Assembly: GCA_035318985.1 (NCBI GenBank)
Contig: DATHDP010000145.1
Coordinates: forward strand, 1 to 40,162
Direction: 5' to 3'
Length of the DNA stretch: 40,162 bases
From: VBAS01 sp035318985
Lineage (GTDB): Bacteria; Bacteroidota; Bacteroidia; Chitinophagales; Chitinophagaceae
Program-made: the position numbers and the translations under genes
Notes under the pieces: generated by a model
Databases searched by the model: none
Seen by the model: the letters and a program-made list of their open reading frames with translations, nothing else
Told to the model about the DNA's origin: nothing
Shown here: positions 8,866 through 16,495 of the stretch, in pieces
Position numbering within the stretch: position 1 is the first letter of the stretch
Layout of the letters: every line of letters starts with the position of its first letter

Positions 8866-10248
8866 CTAGATTGCCTGCCTTGCTTTCAGTTCAAGGTATT
8901 TATTCACGGTATTAACGGTAAGATTTTCCGGAGTGGTAAGAATAGAAAGTATCCCGTGATTTTGAAGTTCTTTTACGATCATTTTCTTTTCATGCATGAA
9001 TTTTTCGGCCACTGTTTTTACATAAACTCCCTCGATATCCTTTGCTTTTTTTCCTGCGAGATCTTTTAACTCTGTATTCTCAAAAAAGACGACTAATAAC
9101 AGGTGATATTTTGCGATCATACGCAGGTACGGCAGTTGGCGTTGCATTCCTCCGAATGATTCAAAATTTGTAAACAAGATCAACAAACTGCGATTGCGAA
9201 CATTTGCTCTCACTTGTTTATACAACATTTCGAAATCACTTTCTAAAAATCGTGTCGTTTGATTATAGAGTATCTGTAAAACACTTTGGAGTTGTGTCGC
9301 TTTTTTATCAGCGGAAAGAATGGTTCCGATCTTTTCTGCAAATGTGATAAGTCCAAAACGATCATGGCGGCGCAAACTTACATTACACATTACCAACGAT
9401 GCATTAATGGCATAATCCAGTAATGAGAGTTTATCAAAAGGCATTTTCATCAGCCTTCCTTTATCTATTACACAAAAAACCTGTTGCGATCTTTCATCTA
9501 AATAATTATTAACCATCAGCCCACCTTTTCTTGCAGTAGCTTTCCAGTTAATAATTCTTATATCATCACCCCGGGTATATTCTTTTACATGTTCAAATTC
9601 CAGGCTAAGACCGAGCTTTCTTAATTTCTTTGTTCCGGCTTCATTTGTTTGTGCATCTCTCGCAATAAGATCATATTTTCTCATTTGAAAAAAAGAAGGA
9701 TAAACAGGAACCATTTGTCGGGCCTTTGAATCAAATCGCTTACTGAGAAAACCGAGCAATGAACTGGCATAAATGATCAGATCACCGAAATGATACTCCC
9801 CTCTTTCAACCGGTCTCAGGAAAAAATCAAATCTCTTTTCCTGTCCGGCTCTGAATGTTGTTTCAAAAAAATTATTTCTTGATTGAAACTGATCGGGTAA
9901 TTCATCAATTACCCGCATTTTAACAGTAAACGGATATGCATTCCTTACTTGCAAAACAACAGGATTCTTATCTCCATTGCTTAATCGCTCTGCAATGACC
10001 CTGTTCGCAACCGGTTTGCTCCTGAATGCAAAAAGGAACACGGCATCGGTAACAATCAACAATAAAAAAACAGCAAAGATCACTTTGACAGGTTCAAAAA
10101 ATACCGGGTAAAAAAAAGAAATAAGAAATAAAATAACAATAATGCCGCATGTCCAAAAAAAACGATTATTAAAAAATAAAGTCTTTAGCCAGAAATTGGC
10201 GATTAACCATAACGCACCACCCGCAAGTATTAAAAGAAGAAGTAACAT
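8866..10248 (-). CDS. DUF58 (BatA/YeaD-like) membrane protein
   Basis: 460 residues. Two N-terminal membrane helices (LLLLLLILAGGALWLIANFWL and FFWTCGIIVILFLISFFYPVFF, with a third near residue 70) precede a beta-rich region and the DUF58 domain. The DUF58 signature is EFEHVKEYTRGDDIRIINWKATARKGGLMVNNY, followed by a von Willebrand A-like region (QVFCVIDKGRLMKMPF). These proteins form a two-gene unit with MoxR AAA ATPases and are thought to help assemble or mature envelope complexes. Here the gene follows moxR with a 2-base gap and is the last of the five-gene cluster. Confidence 0.88.
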   Translation of the reverse strand: MLLLLLILAGGALWLIANFWLKTLFFNNRFFWTCGIIVILFLISFFYPVFFEPVKVIFAVFLLLIVTDAVFLFAFRSKPVANRVIAERLSNGDKNPVVLQVRNAYPFTVKMRVIDELPDQFQSRNNFFETTFRAGQEKRFDFFLRPVERGEYHFGDLIIYASSLLGFLSKRFDSKARQMVPVYPSFFQMRKYDLIARDAQTNEAGTKKLRKLGLSLEFEHVKEYTRGDDIRIINWKATARKGGLMVNNYLDERSQQVFCVIDKGRLMKMPFDKLSLLDYAINASLVMCNVSLRRHDRFGLITFAEKIGTILSADKKATQLQSVLQILYNQTTRFLESDFEMLYKQVRANVRNRSLLILFTNFESFGGMQRQLPYLRMIAKYHLLLVVFFENTELKDLAGKKAKDIEGVYVKTVAEKFMHEKKMIVKELQNHGILSILTTPENLTVNTVNKYLELKARQAI

Positions 10249-10250
10249 GC

Positions 10251-11228
10251 CTAACGCGGAATTTCAATTGACTTAATAATTTTTTCTATCAATTCATCGG
10301 CGGTAATTCCTTCCATTTCTTTTTCGGGAGATAAAATGATCCGATGTCTCAATACATGAGGCGCTACTTCAATGATATCTTCTGGTGTAATAAAATCACG
10401 ACCCTTGATGGCGCCTATTGATTTTGCAGCTTTTAAAATATTTAGTGATGCTCTTGGTGATGCACCCAAATAAAGTGAAGGATTGTTCCTGGTTTCATTT
10501 ACAATTTTAGCGATGAACTCAAGAAGCTTAGTTTCTACATTTATTTGCATAATTGTATTTCGATAAGCTTCTATGTCTGCTGCTGATAATACTTTCGGAA
10601 TATCTTTCAAAAGATCTTTTTGATTCAGATGATGTTGCCTTTCAAGTATCGTTACTTCTTCCTGTAAAGAAGGATAACCAATATCGATCTTAAAAAGAAA
10701 ACGATCCAGTTGTGCTTCAGGCAAACGATAAGTTCCCTCCTGCTCTACCGGATTTTGCGTAGCCAAAACAATAAATGGAGGCTTCATAAAATAAGTATGC
10801 CCATCAATTGTCACTTGCCTTTCTTCCATTACTTCAAACAAGGCAGCTTGTGTTTTTGCAGGAGCACGGTTTATCTCATCGATCAAAACAATATTACTGA
10901 AAACTGGTCCGGCTTTGAATTGAAAAGCTCCTTCCCCGGGATTAAAAACTGAAGTACCCAATACATCAGAAGGCATCAGGTCGGGTGTAAACTGTATTCT
11001 TGAAAAATTTACATCAATGATCTTCGCAAGCAGCTTTGCACTTAATGTTTTTGCGACACCCGGAACGCCTTCTATCAAAATATGTCCATCAGATAGCAGG
11101 CCTGCGATCATCAGGTCGACCATCTTATGTTGGCCAACTATTACTTTGCCTATCGTGTCGCGAATTGCATTAACAGCTTCGTTCAATTTTGTTAGATCCG
11201 TCCTTTGCTGAAAAACTGTTTCTTCCAT
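10251..11228 (-). CDS. MoxR-family AAA+ ATPase
   Basis: 325 residues. Walker A is GVPGVAKT (residues 54-61), Walker B is IVLIDEIN (113-120), sensor 1 lies in FIVLATQNPVEQEGTYRLPEAQLDRFLFKI, and the lid domain contains YLGASPRASLNILKAAKS. The family provides a chaperone-like ATPase acting with DUF58/vWA partners. Its position between the DUF4350 and DUF58 genes, with gaps of 3 and 2 bases, marks a tightly coupled operon. Confidence 0.95.
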   Translation of the reverse strand: MEETVFQQRTDLTKLNEAVNAIRDTIGKVIVGQHKMVDLMIAGLLSDGHILIEGVPGVAKTLSAKLLAKIIDVNFSRIQFTPDLMPSDVLGTSVFNPGEGAFQFKAGPVFSNIVLIDEINRAPAKTQAALFEVMEERQVTIDGHTYFMKPPFIVLATQNPVEQEGTYRLPEAQLDRFLFKIDIGYPSLQEEVTILERQHHLNQKDLLKDIPKVLSAADIEAYRNTIMQINVETKLLEFIAKIVNETRNNPSLYLGASPRASLNILKAAKSIGAIKGRDFITPEDIIEVAPHVLRHRIILSPEKEMEGITADELIEKIIKSIEIPR

Positions 11229-11231
11229 GGT

Positions 11232-12077
11232 TTATTTTTTAAAATACTCTTGTATAAGATTGTGTAATTCGAGTAAGCGTACGTCATTGATATTTTCTGA
11301 CCGATCTGTGTCATCCATCAATTGCAACAGGTGTTTTACTCTTGTTTCCGGTACGCCACTTTTCCTTGATAAGGCTTCAGAAAATTCATTATTCAAACTT
11401 TGTGTGTTTAAATAATAACTATTCCTGACGTATTCAAGAAAATAAGTAAACATCTTCAAAGCAATATTCCTGTTATCTTTTTTCTGAAGGTAAAGCCGTC
11501 CAATCGTTTCTGTATAAGATATTGTAGTGTTATTATTAGGGATCCGTTCAGGAACCAATCGCTGCCTTCTTCTTCCGCCAAAAGCAATAAAGATCAGCAA
11601 GGCAGCAAGTGTTAGCAAGAAAGCATAATACAACGGAGGTTGTTTTTTAAAAAAATTAACGATAGAGAAGTTTTCGTCAGAACTTTTTCTCAACCTGTAA
11701 TAATTATCCCAATAAACCGAACTGGTCTCTGCTTTGAAATAAGAAAAAGATTTTTCAAGATATTCTTTATTATTGCCAGCAAGTAAGAAATAATTGCTGA
11801 AAGCTGCCGGTGCTATGTGCAGGATGAATTTCCCCTGTCCATGATCGATAGCAATGAAATTAGGATCATTATTTTCATTATATCCCAATTCTTGCGTAGC
11901 TGATGTATCATAAGAAAGTACCTTATTATTAAAAGGCACAAAAAAGAAACCATACTTCCTTATTTGCATTGGATTCATGAGCCAGTGAAAGCCAGGTATC
12001 TTTTTTTTCCATATTGTATTCACTTTGCGCAAAAAAAATAGAAAAGTCAAATGAAATTTTCGCACCCAGTGTATCAA
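11232..12077 (-). CDS. DUF4350-type membrane protein, 3' part after a frameshift
   Basis: This is the downstream reading frame of one interrupted gene. The meaningful part begins around PFNNKVLSYDTSATQELG and continues PNFIAIDHGQGKFILHIAPAAFSNYFLL, which is the conserved core of DUF4350 proteins in this cluster. A membrane helix (YYAFLLTLAALLIFIAFGG, followed by RRRQR) and an alpha-helical cytoplasmic tail follow. The first residues of the open frame are out-of-frame translation of the upstream half. The frame is +1 relative to the 5' part, and the two frames share 11929-12077. That overlap contains an A8 run (on the minus strand, 12001-12008) and a T6 run (minus strand, 11940-11945), either of which could hold the extra base. 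Confidence 0.75.
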   Translation of the reverse strand: MIHWVRKFHLTFLFFLRKVNTIWKKKIPGFHWLMNPMQIRKYGFFFVPFNNKVLSYDTSATQELGYNENNDPNFIAIDHGQGKFILHIAPAAFSNYFLLAGNNKEYLEKSFSYFKAETSSVYWDNYYRLRKSSDENFSIVNFFKKQPPLYYAFLLTLAALLIFIAFGGRRRQRLVPERIPNNNTTISYTETIGRLYLQKKDNRNIALKMFTYFLEYVRNSYYLNTQSLNNEFSEALSRKSGVPETRVKHLLQLMDDTDRSENINDVRLLELHNLIQEYFKK

Positions 12078-12450
12078 TCAATTTCTCATCGATATATTCT
12101 GCGCTTATAAAAAGCGTATTACCATTACTCACATAATTCATCATGCTTTCAAGGTCATCTTTACTCATGAAAACCGCTTTTGCAACAATAACGTAAAGCG
12201 ATTTATCATAGTTGATCTCATAGCGCAACTTGGAAAAAGGCTTATCAATAACATCAGTCACTCCATAATTGAAAAGTGAATTGAGGTAGTGATAAGCAAC
12301 ATAACCCCCCATAGGCTCTTTGTCCTTATACCCATACTTGGGGTCCAGCCTGGGAATTCTTACTCCGTGGTTTGCTTTAAAGCAACCACTGAATAAGACA
12401 AGGCACATAAAACCAGCAAGCAAGAATTTATATGTTGATCTTCTATTCAA
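11929..12450 (-). CDS. DUF4350-type protein, 5' part before a frameshift
   Basis: The upstream frame encodes a signal/anchor that resembles a lipoprotein signal (MNRRSTYKFLLAGFMCLVLFSGC). It continues with the DUF4350 N-terminal domain: a low-spacer stretch YKDKEPMGGYVAYHYLNSLF, then SLYVIVAKAVFMSKDDLESMMNYVSNGNTLFISAEYID, the GATase-like fold often used by these proteins. It runs into TAA at 11929 shortly after SEYNMEKKDTWLSLAHE. A one-base removal in the overlap would join it to the 3' part and give a protein of about 400 residues. It is either a recent inactivation, a slippage-expressed gene, or a homopolymer sequencing error. Confidence 0.7.
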   Translation of the reverse strand: MNRRSTYKFLLAGFMCLVLFSGCFKANHGVRIPRLDPKYGYKDKEPMGGYVAYHYLNSLFNYGVTDVIDKPFSKLRYEINYDKSLYVIVAKAVFMSKDDLESMMNYVSNGNTLFISAEYIDEKLIDTLGAKISFDFSIFFAQSEYNMEKKDTWLSLAHESNANKEVWFLFCAF

Positions 12451-13215
12451 TTATCTTAAATTATTTTTATTAAACTGTGTGAAGCTGCCCTGAATCTGCT
12501 CAAACAACCTTTCATCAACCGGGTATTCGCCGTACCATACATATTCATATTGAAGCGTAAGTGAGGCAAACTCATTTGCAAACTTATGCCTCCTTACTTC
12601 CATTACATATTCATAGTTGGTCTTATTGGTATTTATTTCGATAAACTTTTTTTCTGATAAACGCTGTAGCGACTGAAGATACAAGTAACGGACAGCTAGC
12701 CTGTAATTACCGTTTCTAATTGCATTGCGAAGAAGCGAGTCGGGATCGCTTGCATTTTCTTCTTCAATCACTGCGATGTCTGATGCAATATTTTTCCGGC
12801 TTCGCGAAAGAAATGAAGAGTTGCTTAAAAACAACCTGTAAACAAGATAAACGAACAAGCCTATTGCAAGTATCCAGAAAATGATACCAAATATTGAACT
12901 AAAAAAATCAGATCCGTTAAGATCGACTCTGCGTCGTGGTTTCTGCACTTTAAATTGAGTGGCTCTTAAAAGGCTATCCATATATCTTTTGTAATAAAAC
13001 CCTTTGTCGGAATTAACAGCCTTCACACTATCATATCCAACAGACCGGAACTCTCTTTTTAAAGTATCAGGATAGTAAGTTGTTGCTTCCTCTTCAACAG
13101 CAGTGGCTTCTACATCAACAGTAGAAGTATCTGTACTGACCTGTGCGTGGATATTAAAAGAAAACAATGATCCCACAAGTAGTAGTAGAAACTGATATGA
13201 TAATTTATTTTTCAA
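12451..13215 (-). CDS. DUF4129 domain membrane protein
   Basis: About 254 residues from a TTG start at 13215. The open frame could begin at an ATG at 13341, but that would overlap the upstream gene by 130 bp and bury the signal peptide. From the TTG the protein starts MKNKLSYQFLLLLVGSLFSFNIHAQ, a good signal peptide, and TTG overlaps the upstream TGA as TTGA, typical of coupled genes. After an acidic linker comes a membrane helix (IFGIIFWILAIGLFVYLVYRLF) and the DUF4129 domain (RNGNYRLAVRYLYLQSLQRLSEK, then INTNKTNYEYVMEVRRH). It belongs to the MoxR/DUF58 cluster. Confidence 0.82.
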   Translation of the reverse strand: MKNKLSYQFLLLLVGSLFSFNIHAQVSTDTSTVDVEATAVEEEATTYYPDTLKREFRSVGYDSVKAVNSDKGFYYKRYMDSLLRATQFKVQKPRRRVDLNGSDFFSSIFGIIFWILAIGLFVYLVYRLFLSNSSFLSRSRKNIASDIAVIEEENASDPDSLLRNAIRNGNYRLAVRYLYLQSLQRLSEKKFIEINTNKTNYEYVMEVRRHKFANEFASLTLQYEYVWYGEYPVDERLFEQIQGSFTQFNKNNLR

Positions 13216-14231
13216 ATAATAAGAGACTTCGCTACGGATGGATTCAATCGCTTCAATTTTCTTTCCACCATCATCGGGTAAATAACAAAATACCATACAA
13301 CAAAACAAAATGAGCTGCCGAGTATCAGTAAGCTTGCCCATACCGGCATTCCGTCTTTTCCATCTTTGTCAAAAGTTTCAGACATAAGGTGAGTGATATA
13401 ACTTTCAAGAAAAGCAGCGCCAAGAGTCATCGGTACAAAAATGATCATGATCTTGACTGCATCTTTAATTCCTGTTTTAAATGAGCTAAGCCGCGAATAA
13501 GAACCGGGGAATAAAATACTTTTCGCAATGATAAATCCCGCCGTTGCCGAAATGATCATTGCAGATATCTCTAATGTACCATGAACCCAAATAACCAGCA
13601 CAGATTTTATACCAAGTCCTTTTGCAAAAAACATATATTGAAAACAACCAAGCATAACACTATTAGTAAATAATAAATGAAGTGTGAGAACGCCAAAGAA
13701 CAAACCAAAAATGAACATAAGAAAGTCGATCTTTACATTGTGATAAAAGAACCACATAAAAGTTGAGAAATAGCCACCTTCCCCGGTATTTTTATAAACC
13801 CCGAAAGGATCGCCATTGGCAATATTATCTTCTGTCATTGCTACGTAATCTTCGCCAAGCACTCCTTTTACAAATCCATAATCACGCATCGATGATATGA
13901 TACCCATAGCACAACAAACTGCAAAAACAATAAATGTGAAAAGAAATGTTTTGTGATTTTTCCGAATAACCATCGGCAATTCGGTTTTCCAAAAACTAAT
14001 AAGCCGTGAATATTTTTCCTTTTTATTTTGATAAATGGATTGGTAAATAGAAACAGCAAGCCCATTTATAAGTCTTGTTACTTTGCTATGCGGGTAAAAT
14101 GTCTTTGCATAAGCAAGATCATCAACCAGTGTGGTGAACCTGTTGGCCATTTCATCAGGATCCTGTGTTTCGAAATGCTCATACTCCTGCCATTTCTGTG
14201 CATTCTTTTTTATGAATAGGGCTTCACGCAT
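13212..14231 (-). CDS. SpoIIM-family (DUF95) membrane protein
   Basis: About 339 residues from the ATG at 14231 (MREALFIKKNAQKWQEYE, the usual start of the Bacteroidota members). It has a cytoplasmic N-terminal helical region of about 100 residues and then several membrane segments (FLFTFIVFAVCCAMGI, FLMFIFGLFFGVLTLHLLFTN, SVLVIWVHGTLEISAMIISATAGFIIAKS, VKIMIIFVPMTLGAAFLESYI, and ASLLILGSSFCFVVWYFVI). The HGTLEISAMIISATAGF stretch is the SpoIIM/DUF95 signature. Despite the name, no sporulation is implied. It is the first gene of the cluster and lies opposite an RDD gene, a pairing often seen with this cluster. Confidence 0.88.
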   Translation of the reverse strand: MREALFIKKNAQKWQEYEHFETQDPDEMANRFTTLVDDLAYAKTFYPHSKVTRLINGLAVSIYQSIYQNKKEKYSRLISFWKTELPMVIRKNHKTFLFTFIVFAVCCAMGIISSMRDYGFVKGVLGEDYVAMTEDNIANGDPFGVYKNTGEGGYFSTFMWFFYHNVKIDFLMFIFGLFFGVLTLHLLFTNSVMLGCFQYMFFAKGLGIKSVLVIWVHGTLEISAMIISATAGFIIAKSILFPGSYSRLSSFKTGIKDAVKIMIIFVPMTLGAAFLESYITHLMSETFDKDGKDGMPVWASLLILGSSFCFVVWYFVIYPMMVERKLKRLNPSVAKSLII

Positions 14232-14355
14232 ATATAACAAAATGGTTCTTCAATATTAAGAAGTAATTTCTTAAAGCTGTCTTGTAATTCCTTGTTTTTT
14301 ATTTTACACTTTCACCTTTTTATGCCGCTGTTTTTTGCTATTTTGCAATTATTGT

Positions 14356-15132
14356 ATGCCGGCAATTCAAATCAATACTCCTTTTAATCTTGCCCTGGAT
14401 TTTGAAGTGGCAGCTCTTCACAAAAGGATACTTTCATACCTCGTTGATGTTATCGTTCTGATCATTTATTCGTGGGGCATGAAAAAATTTCTGGACGAAA
14501 TACTCCAGATCGAATATAACAGGTATGGGATCGATATTTTGCTGGTGTCGATACCAATGTTGCTGTATGCATTCGTTTGTGAATTAAGTATGCACGGTCA
14601 ATCGTTTGGCAAAAAACTGCTTGGCATACGAGTGATGAGTCTTGAAGGTGGCGAACCGACCGTAAGCCAATACTTGCTTCGCTGGGCCACTCGTTTTTTT
14701 GAATGGCCGCTTGTTTTCGGATTTGTGTTCCCTAATTTTTGGGTGATCTTCCAATTGTTCTTCGTGGGATTTCTGGGAGTGTTTGTTATAATTATTATTG
14801 CGGTTTCAAAATCAAACCAACGACTTGGCGATCTTGGAGCCGGGACGGTGGTAGTTGACACCCGAATCAAAACTTATTTGCACGAAACTGTTTTTCTTGA
14901 TATCTCACACAAAGATTATAATGTTCAGTTCCCCGAAGTAATGAAACTAACGGATCGTGATATAAATACGATCAAAAGCATTCTTGATGTGGCAGCACGA
15001 AAAGGAGATTTTAAACTTGCCGAAAATGCTGCAGATAAAATAAAAAATCATTTGAAAATACAAAGCTCTTTGTCTCCTTTTGATTTTCTTGAGAAGGTGC
15101 TGATGGATTACAATTATATTTCGACCAAATAA
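14356..15132 (+). CDS. RDD-family membrane protein
   Basis: About 258 residues from the ATG at 14356 (MPAIQINTPFNLALDFEVA). The RDD domain shows an Arg in KRILSYLVDVIVLIIYSWGMK, with Asp in the first helix, a second helix (IDILLVSIPMLLYAFVCELS), the loop GQSFGKKLLGIRVMSLEGGEPT, and a third helical hairpin ending in SNQRLGDLGAGTVVVDTR. The C-terminal 70 residues are cytoplasmic and helical. The function of RDD proteins varies (some exchange Na+/H+); here the divergent arrangement with SpoIIM/DUF4129/MoxR/DUF58 suggests a role with that complex. Confidence 0.9.
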   Translation: MPAIQINTPFNLALDFEVAALHKRILSYLVDVIVLIIYSWGMKKFLDEILQIEYNRYGIDILLVSIPMLLYAFVCELSMHGQSFGKKLLGIRVMSLEGGEPTVSQYLLRWATRFFEWPLVFGFVFPNFWVIFQLFFVGFLGVFVIIIIAVSKSNQRLGDLGAGTVVVDTRIKTYLHETVFLDISHKDYNVQFPEVMKLTDRDINTIKSILDVAARKGDFKLAENAADKIKNHLKIQSSLSPFDFLEKVLMDYNYISTK

Positions 15133-15166
15133 ACTGACATTTACCAATAATGGTTTATAAAAAATA

Positions 15167-15655
15167 TTAACTGAGTCCAGTAGTTGCTGCCATTGCAATC
15201 GCCATTATAATTGCCAATGCATAAAAGGAAAGCATCACAATTGTAAGAATACCAACATACCGAAACATGATCTTCAAATTTTGAAAGGAAGTATTTAATG
15301 TAAGCTGATCATTAGTATTCAATGCAGCTTTCATACGAGTGGCAAATCTGAAAAGAAATAAGTATGGAAAGAAAAATAGTATTGCGATACCAATGTAAAG
15401 AATGGCAACAAATGCCCCCATTCCTCCTGTTAGTCGAGCTGAACTACTATATCCATCATTGTAAGAATTCGACATCATTGCAAGAAATGAACCTGCAAAA
15501 ATTGCCATTACCACTATTAAACCACACATAACAAACCCAACAATAGCAAGAAATTTAGCCCACTTAGCAGCTTCAGAAAGATGTGATCTTGATGATTGGT
15601 CAATTCCGAATCCAAATAAAGATGCCTCCTGATTCTGTTCTGTAATATGTTCCAT
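15167..15655 (-). CDS. DUF5362-type small membrane protein
   Basis: 162 residues. A polar N-terminus is followed by HLSEAAKWAKFLAIVGFVMCGLIVVMAIFAGSF (helix 1), a Gly/Ser-rich loop, MGAFVAILYIGIAILFFFPYLFLFRFATRMKAAL (helix 2), then LNTSFQNLKIMFRYVGILTIVMLSFYALAII (helix 3). The L..AA+WAKFL.IVGF start and FQNLK..FRY.GI.. pattern fit DUF5362. Function unknown. It is the last of three small membrane-protein genes on this strand, 78 bp after the DUF2752 gene. Confidence 0.75.
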   Translation of the reverse strand: MEHITEQNQEASLFGFGIDQSSRSHLSEAAKWAKFLAIVGFVMCGLIVVMAIFAGSFLAMMSNSYNDGYSSSARLTGGMGAFVAILYIGIAILFFFPYLFLFRFATRMKAALNTNDQLTLNTSFQNLKIMFRYVGILTIVMLSFYALAIIMAIAMAATTGLS

Positions 15656-15733
15656 ATTTAAATTTTATTAGAATATAAAAATTACAAATCAAGTTATTAT
15701 TTATTTACAATTGCACTTGATAGTTTTTAAAAT

Positions 15734-16126
15734 TCATGGTGCTAACCATGAGAATGGCGTGACAGGAATATTTCTTAATACCCAAAATGATACAACTACA
15801 ATTACTACTGCAAAAGAAAAAACTGGCTTATAAATAAAAGATGAAGCAGAAAGTTTTTTGCCCCATATAAAAGCCAGGATAAAATACATGATCAATGGCA
15901 GAAATAAAATAAACAACAGGTTATAGTCAATTGCATTTAAAATATGCCCGTTCAATAAAGCATGAAACGAACGTTGCACGCCGCAACCAGGACAATACAA
16001 ACCTGTTAATTCATGAAAAAAACATTTTGGTAAAATGCCATTCTTTGGTTCAACAAAAAAATAAAGCAGCAGGATTGCACCTGCTGCTATTAATAAAATA
16101 GATATTCTTAAAAATCTATTATTCAT
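15734..16126 (-). CDS. DUF2752 membrane protein
   Basis: 130 residues. The defining motif is GLYCPGCGVQRSFHALLNGH, a CPGCG..R knuckle-like sequence between two membrane helices, followed by NAIDYNLLFILFLPLIMYFIL and a C-terminal helix (FSFAVVIVVVSFWVLRNIPV). The family has no assigned role. It starts 9 bp after the CD225 gene stop, so the two are cotranscribed. Confidence 0.88.
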   Translation of the reverse strand: MNNRFLRISILLIAAGAILLLYFFVEPKNGILPKCFFHELTGLYCPGCGVQRSFHALLNGHILNAIDYNLLFILFLPLIMYFILAFIWGKKLSASSFIYKPVFSFAVVIVVVSFWVLRNIPVTPFSWLAP

Positions 16127-16135
16127 TTAAGATGA

Positions 16136-16444
16136 TCAATTCGACATTGAACCAGCTGCTCCAAGGAAGCTTACACCCAATACAAGCCAGAATAGGATAT
16201 AAAGTATTATACATCCAAGCCCAACCCAGAAGCCAATCTTTGTCCATTTGGCCGCTTCTTTTCTTGATTTTTCTGCGCCTTCCATGTCGCCAGCTTGTTG
16301 TTTTGTATTAACCTGTGCAGCGAATATGATACCTACAACCCCAAATGGAAGACAACAAAGTAAGGTTACTAAAATAGCTTCTACGAGCCAATTCTCGCTA
16401 AACGGCCCCTTCGGTCCGGGAGGAGCCATGTTTAAATTTTCCAT
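16136..16444 (-). CDS. CD225/dispanin-family small membrane protein
   Basis: 102 residues with the dispanin pattern: NWLVEAILVTLLCCLPFGVVGIIFAAQVNTKQQAGDMEGAEKSRKEAAKWTKIGFWVGLG, that is, a first intramembrane segment with CCLPFG, the small loop with AGD..GA..S, and a second transmembrane helix (IILYILFWLVLGVSFLG). Eukaryotic members include interferon-induced IFITM proteins; the role in bacteria is not established. It is first in the CD225 / DUF2752 / DUF5362 run. Confidence 0.85.
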   Translation of the reverse strand: MENLNMAPPGPKGPFSENWLVEAILVTLLCCLPFGVVGIIFAAQVNTKQQAGDMEGAEKSRKEAAKWTKIGFWVGLGCIILYILFWLVLGVSFLGAAGSMSN

Positions 16445-16495
16445 GATGTTAGTTTGGTTTTAGAATTTATAATGCATAAATATAATGAGCATATT

